Shown one piece after another: positions 32,615 to 42,939 of a stretch of 64,000 nt of DNA. Within the stretch, counting starts at the first letter, position 1. Each line of letters starts with the position of its first letter. Below the pieces are notes generated by a model. The model was not told where the DNA came from. It saw nothing but the letters and a program-made list of their open reading frames with translations, and searched no databases. The DNA is from Peptostreptococcaceae bacterium (GTDB taxonomy: Bacteria; Bacillota; Clostridia; Peptostreptococcales; Anaerovoracaceae). The translations under genes and the position numbers were made by a program. The stretch covers positions 1 to 64,000 of the forward strand of contig JAENWG010000001.1 of the NCBI GenBank assembly GCA_016650175.1. Direction: 5' to 3'.

Positions 32615-34534
32615 TTAATCTACCACGCAACCATCGTCAGCAATAGTTGTTACTATTTCACAGCGTTTACCGTTTTCGGCAAACATTAGCATTCCTTTAG
32701 ATTCCATGCCTCGTAGTTTTCTAGGTTTTAAGTTTGCAACTATTATAACCTTTTTACCTGTCATTTCTTCAGGTGTAAAATCCTCAGCTACGCCGGAAAT
32801 TATTTGTCTTGTCTCTGTTCCCATCTTAACCTGAAAAACTAACAGTCTATCTGCTTTTGGATGTTTCTCAGCTGTGATAATGGTTCCTACTCTAAAATCT
32901 ATTTTATCAAAATCATCATATTCGATTTCAGGTTTTAACTCTAACGGTATATTTTGTTCTTCAGCCGGACCTTGCATTTTTTCAAGCTCCTCTAATTCCT
33001 TTTCAATATCAAGTCTTGGGAAAAGCTGTTTACCTTTAGCAACCTGCTCGCCTGACATCGTATCGAAAACTAATGCATCTTTCCATTCTACTTCTGTGTA
33101 CCATATACCGAGTTGTTTTCTCATTTTTCCGGAAGTTGTATGCATGAAAGGATAAATAAGTACAGATACTATTCTAAGAGATTCAGCTAAATTATGTAAT
33201 ACTGTATCTAATCTTTCCTTATCCGCTTCTTCTCTATCAAGTACCCAAGGTGTAGTTTCATCTATATACTTATTAGCTCTTCTTACTAGAACCCAAATCT
33301 CTTCTAGGGCTACGCTAAATTCGAATTTATTCATGTGTTCTTCAACTTTAGGTGCAGCACTAATAGCTATAGTTTTCAAATCTAAATCGATTTCATTTTC
33401 TTCATGAGAATCAGGAACAAACCCACCGTTATATTTTTGTATCATAGCTACTGTTCTTGATAGAAGATTTCCTAAATCATTGGCTAAATCAAAGTTCATT
33501 CTTCTTAGCATAACTTCATTAGTATATACGCCGTCTTGTCCAAAAGTATATTCTCTTAATAGAAAATACTTAAGTGCATCTACTCCATATCTATCAATAA
33601 GAACTACAGGATCTACTACATTTCCTTTAGATTTAGACATTTTACCGCCTTCTAAAAGAAGCCATCCATGACCTAACACTTGCTTAGGCAGTGGTAAATC
33701 CATAGACATAAGCATAGCAGGCCAAATAACTGTGTGGAATCTTACTATTTCCTTACCTACAAGATGTATATCTGCCGGCCAGTATTTGTCATATAACTCT
33801 GGATCATCAGGATAGCCTAAAGCTGTGATATAGTTTGTAAGTGCATCAAGCCACACGTAAATAACGTGTTTTTCATCGATAGGCACTTTTATTCCCCAGT
33901 CAAACGTAGATCTTGATATACATAAATCATCAAGTCCTTGTTTAACAAACTTAATCATTTCATTTCGTCTAGTTTCAGGTTGTAAGAAATCAGGATTGTT
34001 TTCAAACAAATCCAAAAGTCTATCTTGATATTTAGAAAGCTTAAAGAAATATGCTTCTTCCTTTGCTTTTTTTACAGGTCTTCCACAATCAGGGCACTTT
34101 CCATCTTCTACTTGAGTCTCAGTCCAAAAGGATTCACACGGAGTACAATACCATCCTTCATATTCGCCTTTATAGATATCGCCTTTTTCATATATTTTTT
34201 TAAATATTTCCTGAACCCGTTCTACGTGCCTTGGTTCAGTAGTTCTTATGAAATCATCATAACTGATTTCCATCGTAGCCCATAAATCTTTAATACCATC
34301 TACAATTTCATCTACATATTCTTGTGGCGTAACATTCTTTTCTTTAGCAATATCTTGGATCTTTTGACCATGTTCATCAGTACCAGTTAGGAATCTAACA
34401 TCGTATCCTGTTAATCTTTTAAATCTGGCCATCGCATCCGCCATTACTGTGCAATAAGTATGCCCAATATGTAATTTAGAACTAGGATAATAAATAGGCG
34501 TGGTTATATAGTAAGTTTCCTTTTTTTCTGTCAT
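32615..34534 (-). CDS. metG: Methionyl-tRNA synthetase with C-terminal tRNA-binding domain
   Basis: TTPIYYPSSKLHIGHTY, KMSKSKGNVVDP, C-terminal FDKIDFRVGTIITAEKHPKADRLL. Confidence 0.98.
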   Translation of the reverse strand: MTEKKETYYITTPIYYPSSKLHIGHTYCTVMADAMARFKRLTGYDVRFLTGTDEHGQKIQDIAKEKNVTPQEYVDEIVDGIKDLWATMEISYDDFIRTTEPRHVERVQEIFKKIYEKGDIYKGEYEGWYCTPCESFWTETQVEDGKCPDCGRPVKKAKEEAYFFKLSKYQDRLLDLFENNPDFLQPETRRNEMIKFVKQGLDDLCISRSTFDWGIKVPIDEKHVIYVWLDALTNYITALGYPDDPELYDKYWPADIHLVGKEIVRFHTVIWPAMLMSMDLPLPKQVLGHGWLLLEGGKMSKSKGNVVDPVVLIDRYGVDALKYFLLREYTFGQDGVYTNEVMLRRMNFDLANDLGNLLSRTVAMIQKYNGGFVPDSHEENEIDLDLKTIAISAAPKVEEHMNKFEFSVALEEIWVLVRRANKYIDETTPWVLDREEADKERLDTVLHNLAESLRIVSVLIYPFMHTTSGKMRKQLGIWYTEVEWKDALVFDTMSGEQVAKGKQLFPRLDIEKELEELEKMQGPAEEQNIPLELKPEIEYDDFDKIDFRVGTIITAEKHPKADRLLVFQVKMGTETRQIISGVAEDFTPEEMTGKKVIIVANLKPRKLRGMESKGMLMFAENGKRCEIVTTIADDGCVVD

Positions 34535-34574
34535 CTTGAGTTTCTTCCTTTCGTCCTCATCAAATGAGATGAGC

Positions 34575-34748
34575 CTAGTTTATTTTTCCTTCAAGTTCAT
34601 CTTCTGTTGACCAGTCTTCATCTGACCAATCATCTTCTACAAAAATTTGATCAAAAACCTTCTTAGTAATAATAACTAACCCTAAACCTGCTGCGAAACC
34701 TACTCCCATAATGGTAAGCCCTGTCTTTACAACTTTTTTCTTTTCCAT
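34575..34748 (-). CDS. Small membrane-anchored acidic protein, unknown
   Basis: MEKKKVVKTGLTIMGVGFAAGLGLVIITKKVFDQIFVEDDWSDEDW...; start at M20 preceded by GGAGG. Confidence 0.55.
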   Translation of the reverse strand: MEKKKVVKTGLTIMGVGFAAGLGLVIITKKVFDQIFVEDDWSDEDWSTEDELEGKIN

Positions 34749-34819
34749 ACTGTTACCTCCATCATTTAAACCTTGATAGAATCCATTTTTTTCGTTCTTT
34801 TTCATAAAGCCCTCCTTGT

Positions 34820-36142
34820 CTATTCCATGAAAGCTTGATATATTGCTCTTATAGCAGATTCAAACTGTTTATTCTCAACTCCTACTATAATATTCATTTC
34901 GCTAGAACCTTGGTCTATCATTCTAATATTTACATCGTTTTCAGCAAGTGCTGTAAATAGTTTTGCTGAAACTCCTGTTCTTTGTGACATTCCGCAGCCT
35001 ACAGTTGCAATTAGTGCCATCTGGTCGAAAACCTCAATAGAATCTGGCTCTAATTGATTCTTAATATCTTTAATTATTCTATCTATCTTTCCATCTAACT
35101 GCTCATTAGAAATTACAATTGATACAGTGTCTATACCACTAGGTATGTGTTCACAGCTAACATCGTAATCCTCTAGAATGTTCAATATCTTTCTGATATA
35201 TCCTTTTTCAGTTGCTAAAAGATTTTTATATAGTGCTATTACTGTAAAGTCTTTGTTTCCAGCTATTCCCGTAATTATCTTTGTGTTATTCTTGTCTGGT
35301 TCAGCTGTAATATATGTACCTTCTTCATAAGGCTCATTTGTGTTTCTAATATTAATTGGAATGTTGGCTATTTTAGCTGGATATATTGCATCTTCATGTA
35401 GTACACTAGCACCCATGTATGATAATTCTCTAAGTTCTTTGTATGATATTTGTGATATTTGTTCGGGATTATCTACAATTCTAGGGTCAGCCATCATAAA
35501 TCCTGATACATCTGTCCAGTTTTCATAAACATCAGCATTAACCGCTCTTGCTATTAGTGAACCTGTTACATCAGAGCCTCCTCTTGAGAATGTGACAATT
35601 TCACCTTTATCATTGCTTCCGTAAAATCCTGGCATTACAGCTCTTTCATGTTTGCTAAGTTCTTCCTTTAATGCTTTGTCTGTTTCTTCAAACATTAAAG
35701 CGCCTGACTTATCAAATCTAATTAAGCCCACTGTATCTACAAGGTCATAACCTAGGTATGCAGCAATTATCACTGCGCTTAGATATTCGCCTCTACTTGC
35801 TATATATGCTTCGCCTATTCCGTCATGTAAGTTTTTCTTTATGATATCAAATTCGCTTTGAAGATCCACCTCAATTCCAAGGTTAATCTTAAAGGACATA
35901 TATCTATCTATAACTACTTGAAAAAGTTGTTCATACGGTAAATTATGTTCGATATGTGCTTTACACAAGTACAGTACATCAGTTATCTTTGTATCACCTT
36001 CAAATCTCTTCCCCGGAGCTGATACAACAACGTATCTTCTGTCCTTATCAGACAGCACTATTTCTTTTGTTTTCTTAAACTGAATTGCATCTGCTACAGA
36101 TGATCCACCAAATTTTGCTACTTTAACTCCCATCATTTTCCC
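34820..36142 (-). CDS. Aspartate kinase
   Basis: VAKFGGSSVADAIQFKK...SRGGSDVTGSLIARA; ACT domains. Confidence 0.95.
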   Translation of the reverse strand, partial: GKMMGVKVAKFGGSSVADAIQFKKTKEIVLSDKDRRYVVVSAPGKRFEGDTKITDVLYLCKAHIEHNLPYEQLFQVVIDRYMSFKINLGIEVDLQSEFDIIKKNLHDGIGEAYIASRGEYLSAVIIAAYLGYDLVDTVGLIRFDKSGALMFEETDKALKEELSKHERAVMPGFYGSNDKGEIVTFSRGGSDVTGSLIARAVNADVYENWTDVSGFMMADPRIVDNPEQISQISYKELRELSYMGASVLHEDAIYPAKIANIPINIRNTNEPYEEGTYITAEPDKNNTKIITGIAGNKDFTVIALYKNLLATEKGYIRKILNILEDYDVSCEHIPSGIDTVSIVISNEQLDGKIDRIIKDIKNQLEPDSIEVFDQMALIATVGCGMSQRTGVSAKLFTALAENDVNIRMIDQGSSEMNIIVGVENKQFESAIRAIYQAFME

Positions 36143-36258
36143 CTTCATACACATTATTAGTTAATTATATAAAAACGCAGGGTATTATTCAAGTCAGAAA
36201 CCAAAAAAACATATAAAAATCAAACGGCACCCACTTTGAGGATGCCATTTTACTCTAT

Positions 36259-38010
36259 TTACCAAGTTTTCTCATAAATTCTTTTATCTTTTTTCACTAT
36301 CTCATCCTTTTTTAAATCAAATCCAAGTGTTCCACCCGGATTCATTATATTATTTGGATCAAAATGTTCCTTTAAAGTTCTTAAAACCTTATATTCATTT
36401 TCGCCTAAGAAGCCTTCTAACCAAGGGGCAAACATCTTGCCAATTCCATGGTGATGGCTCATCGATGCACCGCTCTTTTGAATAGCATCTAAAATTCCTG
36501 CGTGATACGCTTTAAATTCTTCAGGGCTACTAACTTTGGTTATAAATATCCAGTAGAGATTGGCCCCTTGAGGATATACGTGTGACATGTGAGTCATACA
36601 TACTGTATTTGGTCTTGATTTACAATATGCTCTTACCTCTTCGTGTACTTTTGTCATGTTGCTCCAATTAACGGAAGCCTCCATTGTATCTATTACTACT
36701 CCAAAATCCTGAAGAGTATCTCTTAGGTACGGATCATTGAATCTTCCGCCTTCCCAAGATTTAGTTACATAACCTGTTAGCGTCATTCCTCCATACTTCC
36801 TTGCCACTTTTTTAGCATGCTTAGCACAGTTTTTTGAAAAGCCTTTTTCTCCATTAGTAAAACCTAAGAAGAGGCACATTTCGCCTTCCTTAAACCCTCT
36901 CATTTGGAACAAATGCTTAAGCGGTGAATCCATTACTCCGTACATATATAGCATTATGCTTGTTTCCTCAGAATCTGATAATCTAAATACTGAAGGATAA
37001 CCTGCTTCAGATTGCATAATTTCTCTTGCAGCCTTTTGCGCAGTTTCCCAATCAGGGAACATGTATGAAAATCTTTTTACTGTTTCCTGCATATTTCTAA
37101 AAATCTTCAAAGTTACTTCAGTCAATACGCCAAAAGTACCTTCATTACCCATCATAATCTGATCTATATCAGGTCCGCATGATTTTCTCGGATAAGTATC
37201 AGTTCTAATAACACCAACTGGTGTTGAGTATTCTTGAGCCATTACAATATCTTCAATGCAGCCATAGTACGTTGAGTTTTGCCCAGCGCCTCTAGTTACT
37301 ACCCATCCTCCTACAGATGAGAATTCGAAACTTTGCGGAAAATGTCCACATGTATACGAGCGTTTCGCACCAAATTTTGTTTGTGCTTCGTTTAATGCTT
37401 TTTCTAAATTAGGTCCACTTAATCCTGGCTGAACTGTAATTGTTTGATCCACTTCATTAAAGTCAATTATCTTATCAAATCTAAGCCTCATATCCAGACT
37501 TATGCCACCTTCCATGCACTCGACTCCTCTTGTTACAGAAGAACCTCCTCCATATACATATACAGGTATCTTGTTTTTTGCGCAATATTCCACGCATTCG
37601 TTTACCTGCTCTTTCGTATCAGGATAACAAACTATATCAGGTACATTTTCTACTATCTTTTGTCGAAGCCTTAAGATGTCATACATAGTCTTTCCATACG
37701 CTACTGACAATCTAGCATATTCATCTGTTCTTACAAATTCATCGCCAAATATTTTCTTAAACGTCTTTATATGTTTTTTATCAAGCTTTATTGGAATATC
37801 GTATTCCACTTTATCCAATCCAAGATCCTCAGTGTATTCAGAAAACTCACTATCATCTATATCAAACTTATCCTTGAGAAGCTTATACATTGATTCTCTA
37901 GGAGGTTTAATCTGTCTTTTTTCTCCCCATTTGAATATTGATCTATATGAATCGTTGGAAAAATCTTCATCAAACCATTTAGGTTCATATCCTTTGTATT
38001 TACGTGTCAT
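36259..38010 (-). CDS. FAD-binding oxidase, alkyldihydroxyacetonephosphate synthase-like
   Basis: PVYVYGGGSSVTRGVE FAD-binding PCMH; C-terminal SHHHGIGKMFAPWL...DPNNIMNPGG. Confidence 0.88.
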   Translation of the reverse strand: MTRKYKGYEPKWFDEDFSNDSYRSIFKWGEKRQIKPPRESMYKLLKDKFDIDDSEFSEYTEDLGLDKVEYDIPIKLDKKHIKTFKKIFGDEFVRTDEYARLSVAYGKTMYDILRLRQKIVENVPDIVCYPDTKEQVNECVEYCAKNKIPVYVYGGGSSVTRGVECMEGGISLDMRLRFDKIIDFNEVDQTITVQPGLSGPNLEKALNEAQTKFGAKRSYTCGHFPQSFEFSSVGGWVVTRGAGQNSTYYGCIEDIVMAQEYSTPVGVIRTDTYPRKSCGPDIDQIMMGNEGTFGVLTEVTLKIFRNMQETVKRFSYMFPDWETAQKAAREIMQSEAGYPSVFRLSDSEETSIMLYMYGVMDSPLKHLFQMRGFKEGEMCLFLGFTNGEKGFSKNCAKHAKKVARKYGGMTLTGYVTKSWEGGRFNDPYLRDTLQDFGVVIDTMEASVNWSNMTKVHEEVRAYCKSRPNTVCMTHMSHVYPQGANLYWIFITKVSSPEEFKAYHAGILDAIQKSGASMSHHHGIGKMFAPWLEGFLGENEYKVLRTLKEHFDPNNIMNPGGTLGFDLKKDEIVKKDKRIYEKTW

Positions 38011-39564
38011 TTACTTATCCTCCATTTCACTTTCTATATCATATAATGGTTTTAACTTATCAAATATTTTTGAAAACACATCGCTATATATCTTTTTATA
38101 TATCTTATGTTCTTCCATATCAGGCTTAAACTCAGATGTTATATGCACCATTTTATCAATTGCCGAAAATATATCTTTATATTCTCCTATCCCTACGTAC
38201 GCAAGTGCGGCGCTTCCAATTACTGCTGCTTCACAGGTTTGAGTCCTGTATACTGGAAGTCCAAACATATTAGCTGTTATTTGAGCTATCTCGCCACTTT
38301 GAGAACCTCCTCCTGCTATATATATTGATTCAGTATTAACCCCCATTTGCTTCTCTAATGTTTTCATACCGTCTATTAGTGCAAAATTGATTCCTTCTAT
38401 AATTGCTCTATATATATGAATTCTGGTATGAATATCCGAAAACCCTATCGCTGCTCCTCTTGCGTTTGGCATAGCCACTCCAGGAGTGAAATATGGCTGA
38501 AATATTAGCCCATCACAGCCTGGCTTTATTTCTTTTAATCTTTTGTTTAAAAGTTCTTCAGCTGATACTCCAAGTTTACTAGCTTCCTTTTCTTCTTTTT
38601 CGGCAAATTCTTTTTTAAACCAAGATATTAACCAGTAACCTCTATATATTTCTATTTCAGGACTATAGTGTCCATTTACACCGGCAGGATATGACGGAAA
38701 GAACTTTTGAGGTTCTACATACCTGTCTATAGTATACTGAATTGTCGCTGTAGTACCAAAACTTATTGCTCCTTTTTCAGGTGTTACACATGATAGCCCT
38801 ATAGTTTCGCAGCCTTTATCAGAAGCCGTAGCAACAAAAGGTATTCCTTCTTTTATTCCTGTCTCTTCTGATGCTTTTTTTGTAATCCTACCTATTACCG
38901 TGCCAGGATCAACGAGCTCAGATAGCTTTTCTTTTGGCACAGGCATAACAGGAAATGTTAGACCTTTTTCATCCATCCATTCTTGTTTTTTATGATTAAA
39001 AGGTACATGTCCAATAATACTTGCTTTACTGTCTACCATTTCACCTGTAAACTTAAAGTTCATATACCCACTAAGCATTAGATATTTATCTGTCTTTTCC
39101 CAAATGTCCTTTTCGTTTTCCATAATCCAGTTACAAGGCGATGCTTGTTTTATCATATTAACAGTCTCAGTCATACCTGCAACCTTAAATATCGCTTTTC
39201 TTTTAATGTCTAAAACTGTTTTACCCTCCGCTTTTCTTTTGTCAAGCCAAAGAATAGCAGGTCTTAAAGGTTTACCTTCTTTATCTACGCATACATTTGT
39301 GTCCCTAATTGTAGTTATGCTTACAACTACAATATCTTCCCATAAGCTTTCTGCTTTTAGTTTAAGAGCAACTGAAATATTGCATATGTTTTCCCAATAA
39401 AAATCACTCTCTTGCTCAGCCCAGCCTGGGTTCTTGCTAAAATATGGCTTTTTAAAAGCCACTTTTTCTTTAGCTACTATATTTCCATCAGGGTCTATAA
39501 GCACACCTCTTGCACTTTGCGTACCTATATCAAAAGTAAGGGCCAGTTTTTTTACTTCATCCAT
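38011..39564 (-). CDS. FGGY-family carbohydrate kinase
   Basis: LTFDIGTQSARGVLID; SFGTTATIQYTID; IYIAGGGSQSGEIAQITANMFGLPV. Confidence 0.92.
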   Translation of the reverse strand: MDEVKKLALTFDIGTQSARGVLIDPDGNIVAKEKVAFKKPYFSKNPGWAEQESDFYWENICNISVALKLKAESLWEDIVVVSITTIRDTNVCVDKEGKPLRPAILWLDKRKAEGKTVLDIKRKAIFKVAGMTETVNMIKQASPCNWIMENEKDIWEKTDKYLMLSGYMNFKFTGEMVDSKASIIGHVPFNHKKQEWMDEKGLTFPVMPVPKEKLSELVDPGTVIGRITKKASEETGIKEGIPFVATASDKGCETIGLSCVTPEKGAISFGTTATIQYTIDRYVEPQKFFPSYPAGVNGHYSPEIEIYRGYWLISWFKKEFAEKEEKEASKLGVSAEELLNKRLKEIKPGCDGLIFQPYFTPGVAMPNARGAAIGFSDIHTRIHIYRAIIEGINFALIDGMKTLEKQMGVNTESIYIAGGGSQSGEIAQITANMFGLPVYRTQTCEAAVIGSAALAYVGIGEYKDIFSAIDKMVHITSEFKPDMEEHKIYKKIYSDVFSKIFDKLKPLYDIESEMEDK

Positions 39565-39931
39565 AACGTTTCTCCTCAGTGTTCATTGTAGCTATAACAT
39601 TTATTCCTGTATCCAATACGTTTTCTATAACTATATCTCCTACCTTTAGCTGTCTTTTAATAACAGTTGTTCTAAGAACGTTCATAACCTGAAACACCTT
39701 TTCTTTTGGTATTTCACTTTCCGTTCTAACGGGAAGATACGGCATACTGTTAAAGGTTGTCTTAACTGTAGTGGTTAGCATTCTTTTGGGGTTGAATATT
39801 TCATTATTAGCAAAATCTATTCCCTTTATGCATTTATTCCCGGTGACAACAAGTTTGTTATCTTCAAGGACTGTAGCATTTAATTTACATCCATTAGGAC
39901 ATACTATGCAGGTAAACGTCTTATCAATCAC
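39557..39931 (-). CDS. DUF1667 protein
   Basis: FTCIVCPNGCKLNATV...GNKCIKGIDFANNEIFNPKRMLTTTVKT. Confidence 0.92.
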   Translation of the reverse strand: MIDKTFTCIVCPNGCKLNATVLEDNKLVVTGNKCIKGIDFANNEIFNPKRMLTTTVKTTFNSMPYLPVRTESEIPKEKVFQVMNVLRTTVIKRQLKVGDIVIENVLDTGINVIATMNTEEKRYG

Positions 39932-41157
39932 TTGCTCACCTCCATAACAAATCTAATCTCAGAAACATCTTCTATGTTCACTTTTATTTTTTCCATTTCT
40001 GGAGGTTTAAGATTTAAATATTTCTTTCTAAATATTTCTTCATCTTTATTATATACTTTTACTACGGCATTTTCTCTAATTCGTGAAGTCCTAAAATAGA
40101 AAGTAGCCGTTTCGCTATCTTTTACTATTTTTTGAGGTACTACATATCCAAAATCTGAAGTAAAATTGACATCTATCGTTTCGGCATCACTTTTATCTCT
40201 AATTGCAGCAAACTTTCCTGCCTCTTCTCCGCTTTCACTTACATAATCAACTAGATCGTTTACATGAAGAGCATTTCCACATGCATATATTCCATTAACC
40301 AAGGTTTCGTAATACTGGTTTACTATAGCACCTTTAGTGTATTTTGACATAGGAACATCAAGTGTTTTTGGTAGTTCGTTTTCAGGTATTAAGCCAACTG
40401 ATACTATCAAAGTATCACAGCTAACATATTCTTCTGTACCATTTATTGGTTCCATCTTTTCATCTACTTTACTTATTGTAACTCCTTCAAGTCTATTTCT
40501 GCCATGAAGTCTAGTTACTGTATGCGAAAGATAAAGGGGAATATCAAAATCCTCTAGGCACTGGTATATATTTCTAGTGAGTCCGCTTGGAGAATCTTTT
40601 GCTTCATATACTCCTAAAACACTAGCGCCTTCAAGTGTTAATCTTCTAGCCATGATTAATCCAATGTCGCCAGAACCAAGAATTACGCATTTTCTTCCTG
40701 GCATTTGCCCATTAACATTTAAGTAATATTGAGCCAATCCTGCTGTAAACACGCCAGCTGGCCTGCTTCCATGAATGGCAACTTGCTTTGGCGTTCTTTC
40801 TCTGCATCCTGTTGCAAATATTATCTTTTTCGTTTCAATATTTTCTAGTTTTCCGCTGCTACTTAGTAAAAGATTAAATCCGTCTTTCTTTTTTGTAACT
40901 TTAGACACAAATGTTCTTAGCTTAAGGGAAACATCTCTCTTCATTAATTCATCTATAGATCTATTAGCATATTCACAACCAGAGAGTTTTTCTCCATATT
41001 TAATTAATCCAAACCCGTCATGAATACACTGTTTTAAAACTCCTCCGAGTTTATCTTCTCTTTCTATTAAAAGCACTTTGGCTCCGTTTTTATCTGCGGA
41101 TATAGCTGCCGCTAATCCGGCTGGGCCTGCTCCTATTACTGTTACATCATATTTCAT
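39928..41157 (-). CDS. NAD(P)/FAD-dependent oxidoreductase
   Basis: MKYDVTVIGAGPAGLAAAISADKNGA...ATGCRERTP...VILGSGDIGLIMARRLTLEGA; start chosen at M26 of the ORF-track ORF. Confidence 0.92.
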   Translation of the reverse strand: MKYDVTVIGAGPAGLAAAISADKNGAKVLLIEREDKLGGVLKQCIHDGFGLIKYGEKLSGCEYANRSIDELMKRDVSLKLRTFVSKVTKKKDGFNLLLSSSGKLENIETKKIIFATGCRERTPKQVAIHGSRPAGVFTAGLAQYYLNVNGQMPGRKCVILGSGDIGLIMARRLTLEGASVLGVYEAKDSPSGLTRNIYQCLEDFDIPLYLSHTVTRLHGRNRLEGVTISKVDEKMEPINGTEEYVSCDTLIVSVGLIPENELPKTLDVPMSKYTKGAIVNQYYETLVNGIYACGNALHVNDLVDYVSESGEEAGKFAAIRDKSDAETIDVNFTSDFGYVVPQKIVKDSETATFYFRTSRIRENAVVKVYNKDEEIFRKKYLNLKPPEMEKIKVNIEDVSEIRFVMEVSK

Positions 41158-42844
41158 TTTTTTCACCCAGAAGAATATAGCTGTCTTCATAGCCCTTTCT
41201 GACTTTATTAAGAGGAATGCCTTTTTCTTCACTAATCATTTTAGCAACCTGAGGTCCACAAAATCCGCCTTGGCATCTTCCCATACCAGGTCTCGCTCTT
41301 CTCTTTATTCCATCAACCGTATCGCACCTTAGAGGACTTCTCATAGCATCTACTATTTCGCCTTTACTGATTTCTTCACACCTGCATACTATTTCACCAT
41401 AATCAGGATTTTCTTCTATATATTCTCTTCTATTATCTTCATCCATTTCACTTATTCTAGGAAAGCTATTCCTATACTTATTAAAATTCGTTTTTTCAAT
41501 AATATCTGGCATTTCATTTTTAAGGATTGTGGCTATTTCTACCGCAATAGCAGGAGATGCTGTAAGCCCTGGAGACTGAATTCCTGCAGAGTGGATAATG
41601 TTCTTAGTATTTCTTCCTTTTTCAACTATGAAATCTTCCTCATAAGTAGCGGCTCTAACTCCTGTAAAATATGTGATTATATCACTACCTGAAAGCCAGG
41701 TTCCTGCTTTTTTTTGTTTCTTAAATATATTATCAATGCTTGATTTTTCAGTATCAAAGTTTTCTTTTTCACTTGTCTCTATGGCATTAGGTCCTACTAA
41801 GACATTACCATCAACCGTAGAAACTATGCCTCCACCCTTTGTATGATTACTTTTTTTGTCACCGTTAAAAGAATTAACTGAAGTATATATGGTATTAATG
41901 TTTTTTTTGGCTTCCTTATCAAGGATTGCATTTGTTCCTTTTCTTGGATGTATTGAGAAAAATCTGTCGCCCGCCATTTTAGCTATTTCTTCACAAAATA
42001 CTCCAGCCGCATTGATTGTCATTTTAGGATAAATTTCACCTCTGTTTGTTTGTACAGATGTAATTTTCTTATCCTCTACCTTAATACTAATTACAGCAGT
42101 GTCTAATGAGATAGCTACACCATTTTCTATAGCATTTTCAGCGAGTGCTATTGTTAATCCATATGGGCATACAGTTCCTGCTCCATCAAAATATAGTCCA
42201 TATTTAATATCCTTCGAAATTCCAGGTTCTTTATTAAATAGTTTCTTTCTTCCAACAAAATGAGCTCTTCCAGCTGCAGTTAAGTTGAAATATGGCAACG
42301 TAAGAATCACAGGTATTAACAAATTATTTTTTGTAAAACAAAGATATTGACCACATCTGTTAAACTTTACATTAAGATCATTGCACATATCATCATACAT
42401 CTCATTACCAATATTATTAAGTTTCTTTTTAAGTAGTCCTGGTTTAATGTCTATACCGGGATGAACCATTCCGTCATTTCTTGATGATGCATGTAATGCT
42501 ACGTCATATTCCTTTTCTACTAGCAATATATCCAAATCATATTTTGATAGCTCTCTTGCTATGGCGCAGCCTACAACTCCGCCTCCAATTATTAGTACAT
42601 CAGGCTTTTTACCTTCTAGCTTTTTGTCATTAATAGACGAGACTATAGTCTTCGCTTCTACTAAATTTTTTACAACTATATCGTTTACAACATGAACTCT
42701 GCTTCCTTGTTTAGCTACAAGCAAACCCGCTGAAACTTTTTCATCCCAAGAAGAAACTTCTCCAGATAATATAACCTTATCATCTATGAGTTTTGCCTTA
42801 ACATTATTCCCAAATTCATTTTTCAGTTTTCTATTCATATTCAT
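41147..42844 (-). CDS. GlpA-like FAD-dependent oxidoreductase with N-terminal BON-like domain and C-terminal BFD-type [2Fe-2S] domain
   Basis: BON-like KAKLIDDKVILSGEVSSWDEKVSAGLLVAKQGSRVHVVNDIVV; VLIIGGGVVGCAIARELSKY; C-terminal IVCRCEEISKGEIVDA...RARPGMGRCQGGFC. Confidence 0.9.
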   Translation of the reverse strand: MNMNRKLKNEFGNNVKAKLIDDKVILSGEVSSWDEKVSAGLLVAKQGSRVHVVNDIVVKNLVEAKTIVSSINDKKLEGKKPDVLIIGGGVVGCAIARELSKYDLDILLVEKEYDVALHASSRNDGMVHPGIDIKPGLLKKKLNNIGNEMYDDMCNDLNVKFNRCGQYLCFTKNNLLIPVILTLPYFNLTAAGRAHFVGRKKLFNKEPGISKDIKYGLYFDGAGTVCPYGLTIALAENAIENGVAISLDTAVISIKVEDKKITSVQTNRGEIYPKMTINAAGVFCEEIAKMAGDRFFSIHPRKGTNAILDKEAKKNINTIYTSVNSFNGDKKSNHTKGGGIVSTVDGNVLVGPNAIETSEKENFDTEKSSIDNIFKKQKKAGTWLSGSDIITYFTGVRAATYEEDFIVEKGRNTKNIIHSAGIQSPGLTASPAIAVEIATILKNEMPDIIEKTNFNKYRNSFPRISEMDEDNRREYIEENPDYGEIVCRCEEISKGEIVDAMRSPLRCDTVDGIKRRARPGMGRCQGGFCGPQVAKMISEEKGIPLNKVRKGYEDSYILLGEKNEI

Positions 42845-42867
42845 AAATTACTCCAAATACTTTTTGA

Positions 42868-42885
42868 GTTGACCGACCGACTAAC
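42868..42885. promoter_or_regulatory. Candidate TetR operator in the divergent intergenic region
   Basis: Imperfect dyad GTTGACCGACCGACTAAC between the flavoprotein operon and the tetR-type gene. Confidence 0.4.
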
Positions 42886-42939
42886 TAGTGTTATTATACT
42901 ACTATAGAAGAAAAAGTTCAATACTTTTAGGAGGAAATC

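Noticed and set aside
37676-38242. 188-aa plus-strand ORF spanning the AGPS-like/FGGY junction
   Set aside because: Antisense to two confident genes; composition typical of reverse-strand shadow ORFs.
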